This document shows, in pieces, positions 50,596 to 50,875 of a stretch of DNA of 50,875 bases. Each line of letters opens with the position of its first letter. The stretch's first letter is position 1. The position numbers were made by a program, and so were the translations under genes. The notes beneath the pieces were generated by a model that did not search any database, had not been told where the DNA came from, and saw nothing but the letters and a program-made list of their open reading frames with translations. Source of the stretch: Halobacteriovoraceae bacterium (GTDB taxonomy: Bacteria > Bdellovibrionota > Bacteriovoracia > Bacteriovoracales > Bacteriovoracaceae); assembly GCA_002711995.1 (NCBI GenBank), contig PASN01000022.1, positions 1 through 50,875 of the forward strand. The letters run 5' to 3'.

Positions 50596-50875
50596 ATGCT
50601 TATAAAGAATTTAACGGCAATCCTACTTTTGGTTTTCCTTGCCACTGCATGTGAAGACCCCTCGGCTCCAACACCTGGACCAATTACAGATCCAATAGAT
50701 AATCGTGACGACAATACACCTGACCCAACTCCAACACCGGACCCAGATCCAACTCCGACTCCGGACCCAGATCCAACTCCAACACCGGACCCAGATCCAA
50801 CACCGACTCCGGACCCAGATCCAACACCGACTCCGGACCCAGATCCAACACCGACTCCGGACCCAGATCCAACAC
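50596..50875 (+). CDS. Lipoprotein with Pro-Thr-Pro-Asp repeats, N-terminal part
   Basis: The frame starts MLIKNLTAILLLVFLATAC (lipobox ATAC, Cys19), with AGAGG before the ATG, and runs off the window edge. After EDPSAPTPGPITDPIDNRDD it becomes the repeat PTPTPDPD, coded by 24-bp units. This is an extended, rigid, negatively charged linker from the membrane to a domain not seen here. The reverse frame in the same repeat is only a shadow of it. Confidence 0.75.
   Translation, partial: MLIKNLTAILLLVFLATACEDPSAPTPGPITDPIDNRDDNTPDPTPTPDPDPTPTPDPDPTPTPDPDPTPTPDPDPTPTPDPDPTPTPDPDPT
50725..50875 (+). repeat. 24-bp tandem repeat coding PTPTPDPD
   Basis: Six full 24-base units and seven bases of a seventh run to the window edge. 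Units differ by one to three bases (CCAACTCCAACACCGGAC.. versus CCAACACCGACTCCGGAC..), and the last three complete units are identical, suggesting recent expansion by slippage. Confidence 0.9.

Noticed and set aside
50684-50875. Minus-strand LDLGPESV repeat protein
   Set aside because: It is a mirror of the plus-strand PTPTPDPD repeat. The plus frame has a lipoprotein signal and ribosome site, while the minus frame has neither.

Overview
The window looks like a chromosomal segment of a low-GC, Gram-negative, predatory-type bacterium, most plausibly a Bdellovibrionota (Bacteriovorax/Halobacteriovorax-like) genome. This is an inference from gene content: many exported proteins of unknown function, exported HExxHxxGxxH metalloproteases, many small outer-membrane barrels, and ordinary bacterial housekeeping genes in short dense operons. 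No rRNA, tRNA, CRISPR array, insertion sequence or prophage was seen.

Layout. 1-2.5 kb is a run of small signal-peptide proteins on the minus strand. Their intergenic regions resemble each other, and a 26-residue TisB-like hydrophobic peptide with a structured leader lies among them. 2.6-6.4 kb is a degenerate Xer-type recombinase coupled to a ribD-ribE-ribB-ribH riboflavin operon. 6.4-12 kb holds an exported duplicated-domain protein, rpsD, an outer-membrane barrel, four tandem paralogous small barrels and a TauE/SafE permease. 12-13.3 kb is a mostly non-coding stretch with a 17-bp perfect hairpin, then a DksA/TraR-type regulator. 13.3-22.4 kb holds an exported lipoprotein, two exported metzincin-like proteases, a DUF2797/cysS/phosphatase operon, folE2, a yidD interrupted by an in-frame TAA, and an AlkB-like dioxygenase. 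22.6-24.4 kb and 32.6-35.7 kb carry two long exported paralogs with an ADP-ribosyltransferase-like N-terminus. Between them lies a uvrA-pyrC-cdd-priA operon, then a FecR-domain protein and a sugar transferase.

31.6-50.3 kb is a polysaccharide export locus: initiating sugar-phosphate transferase, Wza-like lipoprotein, Wzx-like flippase, GT2 glycosyltransferase, Wzy/ligase-like polymerase, Wzz-like copolymerase and a small P-loop partner without a Walker A motif. It also contains an unusual NRPS (carrier-condensation-adenylation-degenerate thioesterase) whose adenylation pocket reads like a glycine code. At its left end as transcribed are two TolC-like proteins, one split by a single -1 frameshift. 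The window ends inside a proline/aspartate-repeat lipoprotein.

Most notable: (1) the pair of exported ART-like proteins sharing a near-identical C-terminal tail, which are candidate effectors; (2) the TisB-like type I toxin candidate with a plus-strand terminator behind it; (3) the glycine-type NRPS inside a capsule/EPS locus; (4) interrupted yidD and tolC-like genes; (5) the shared intergenic elements of the small exported-protein array.
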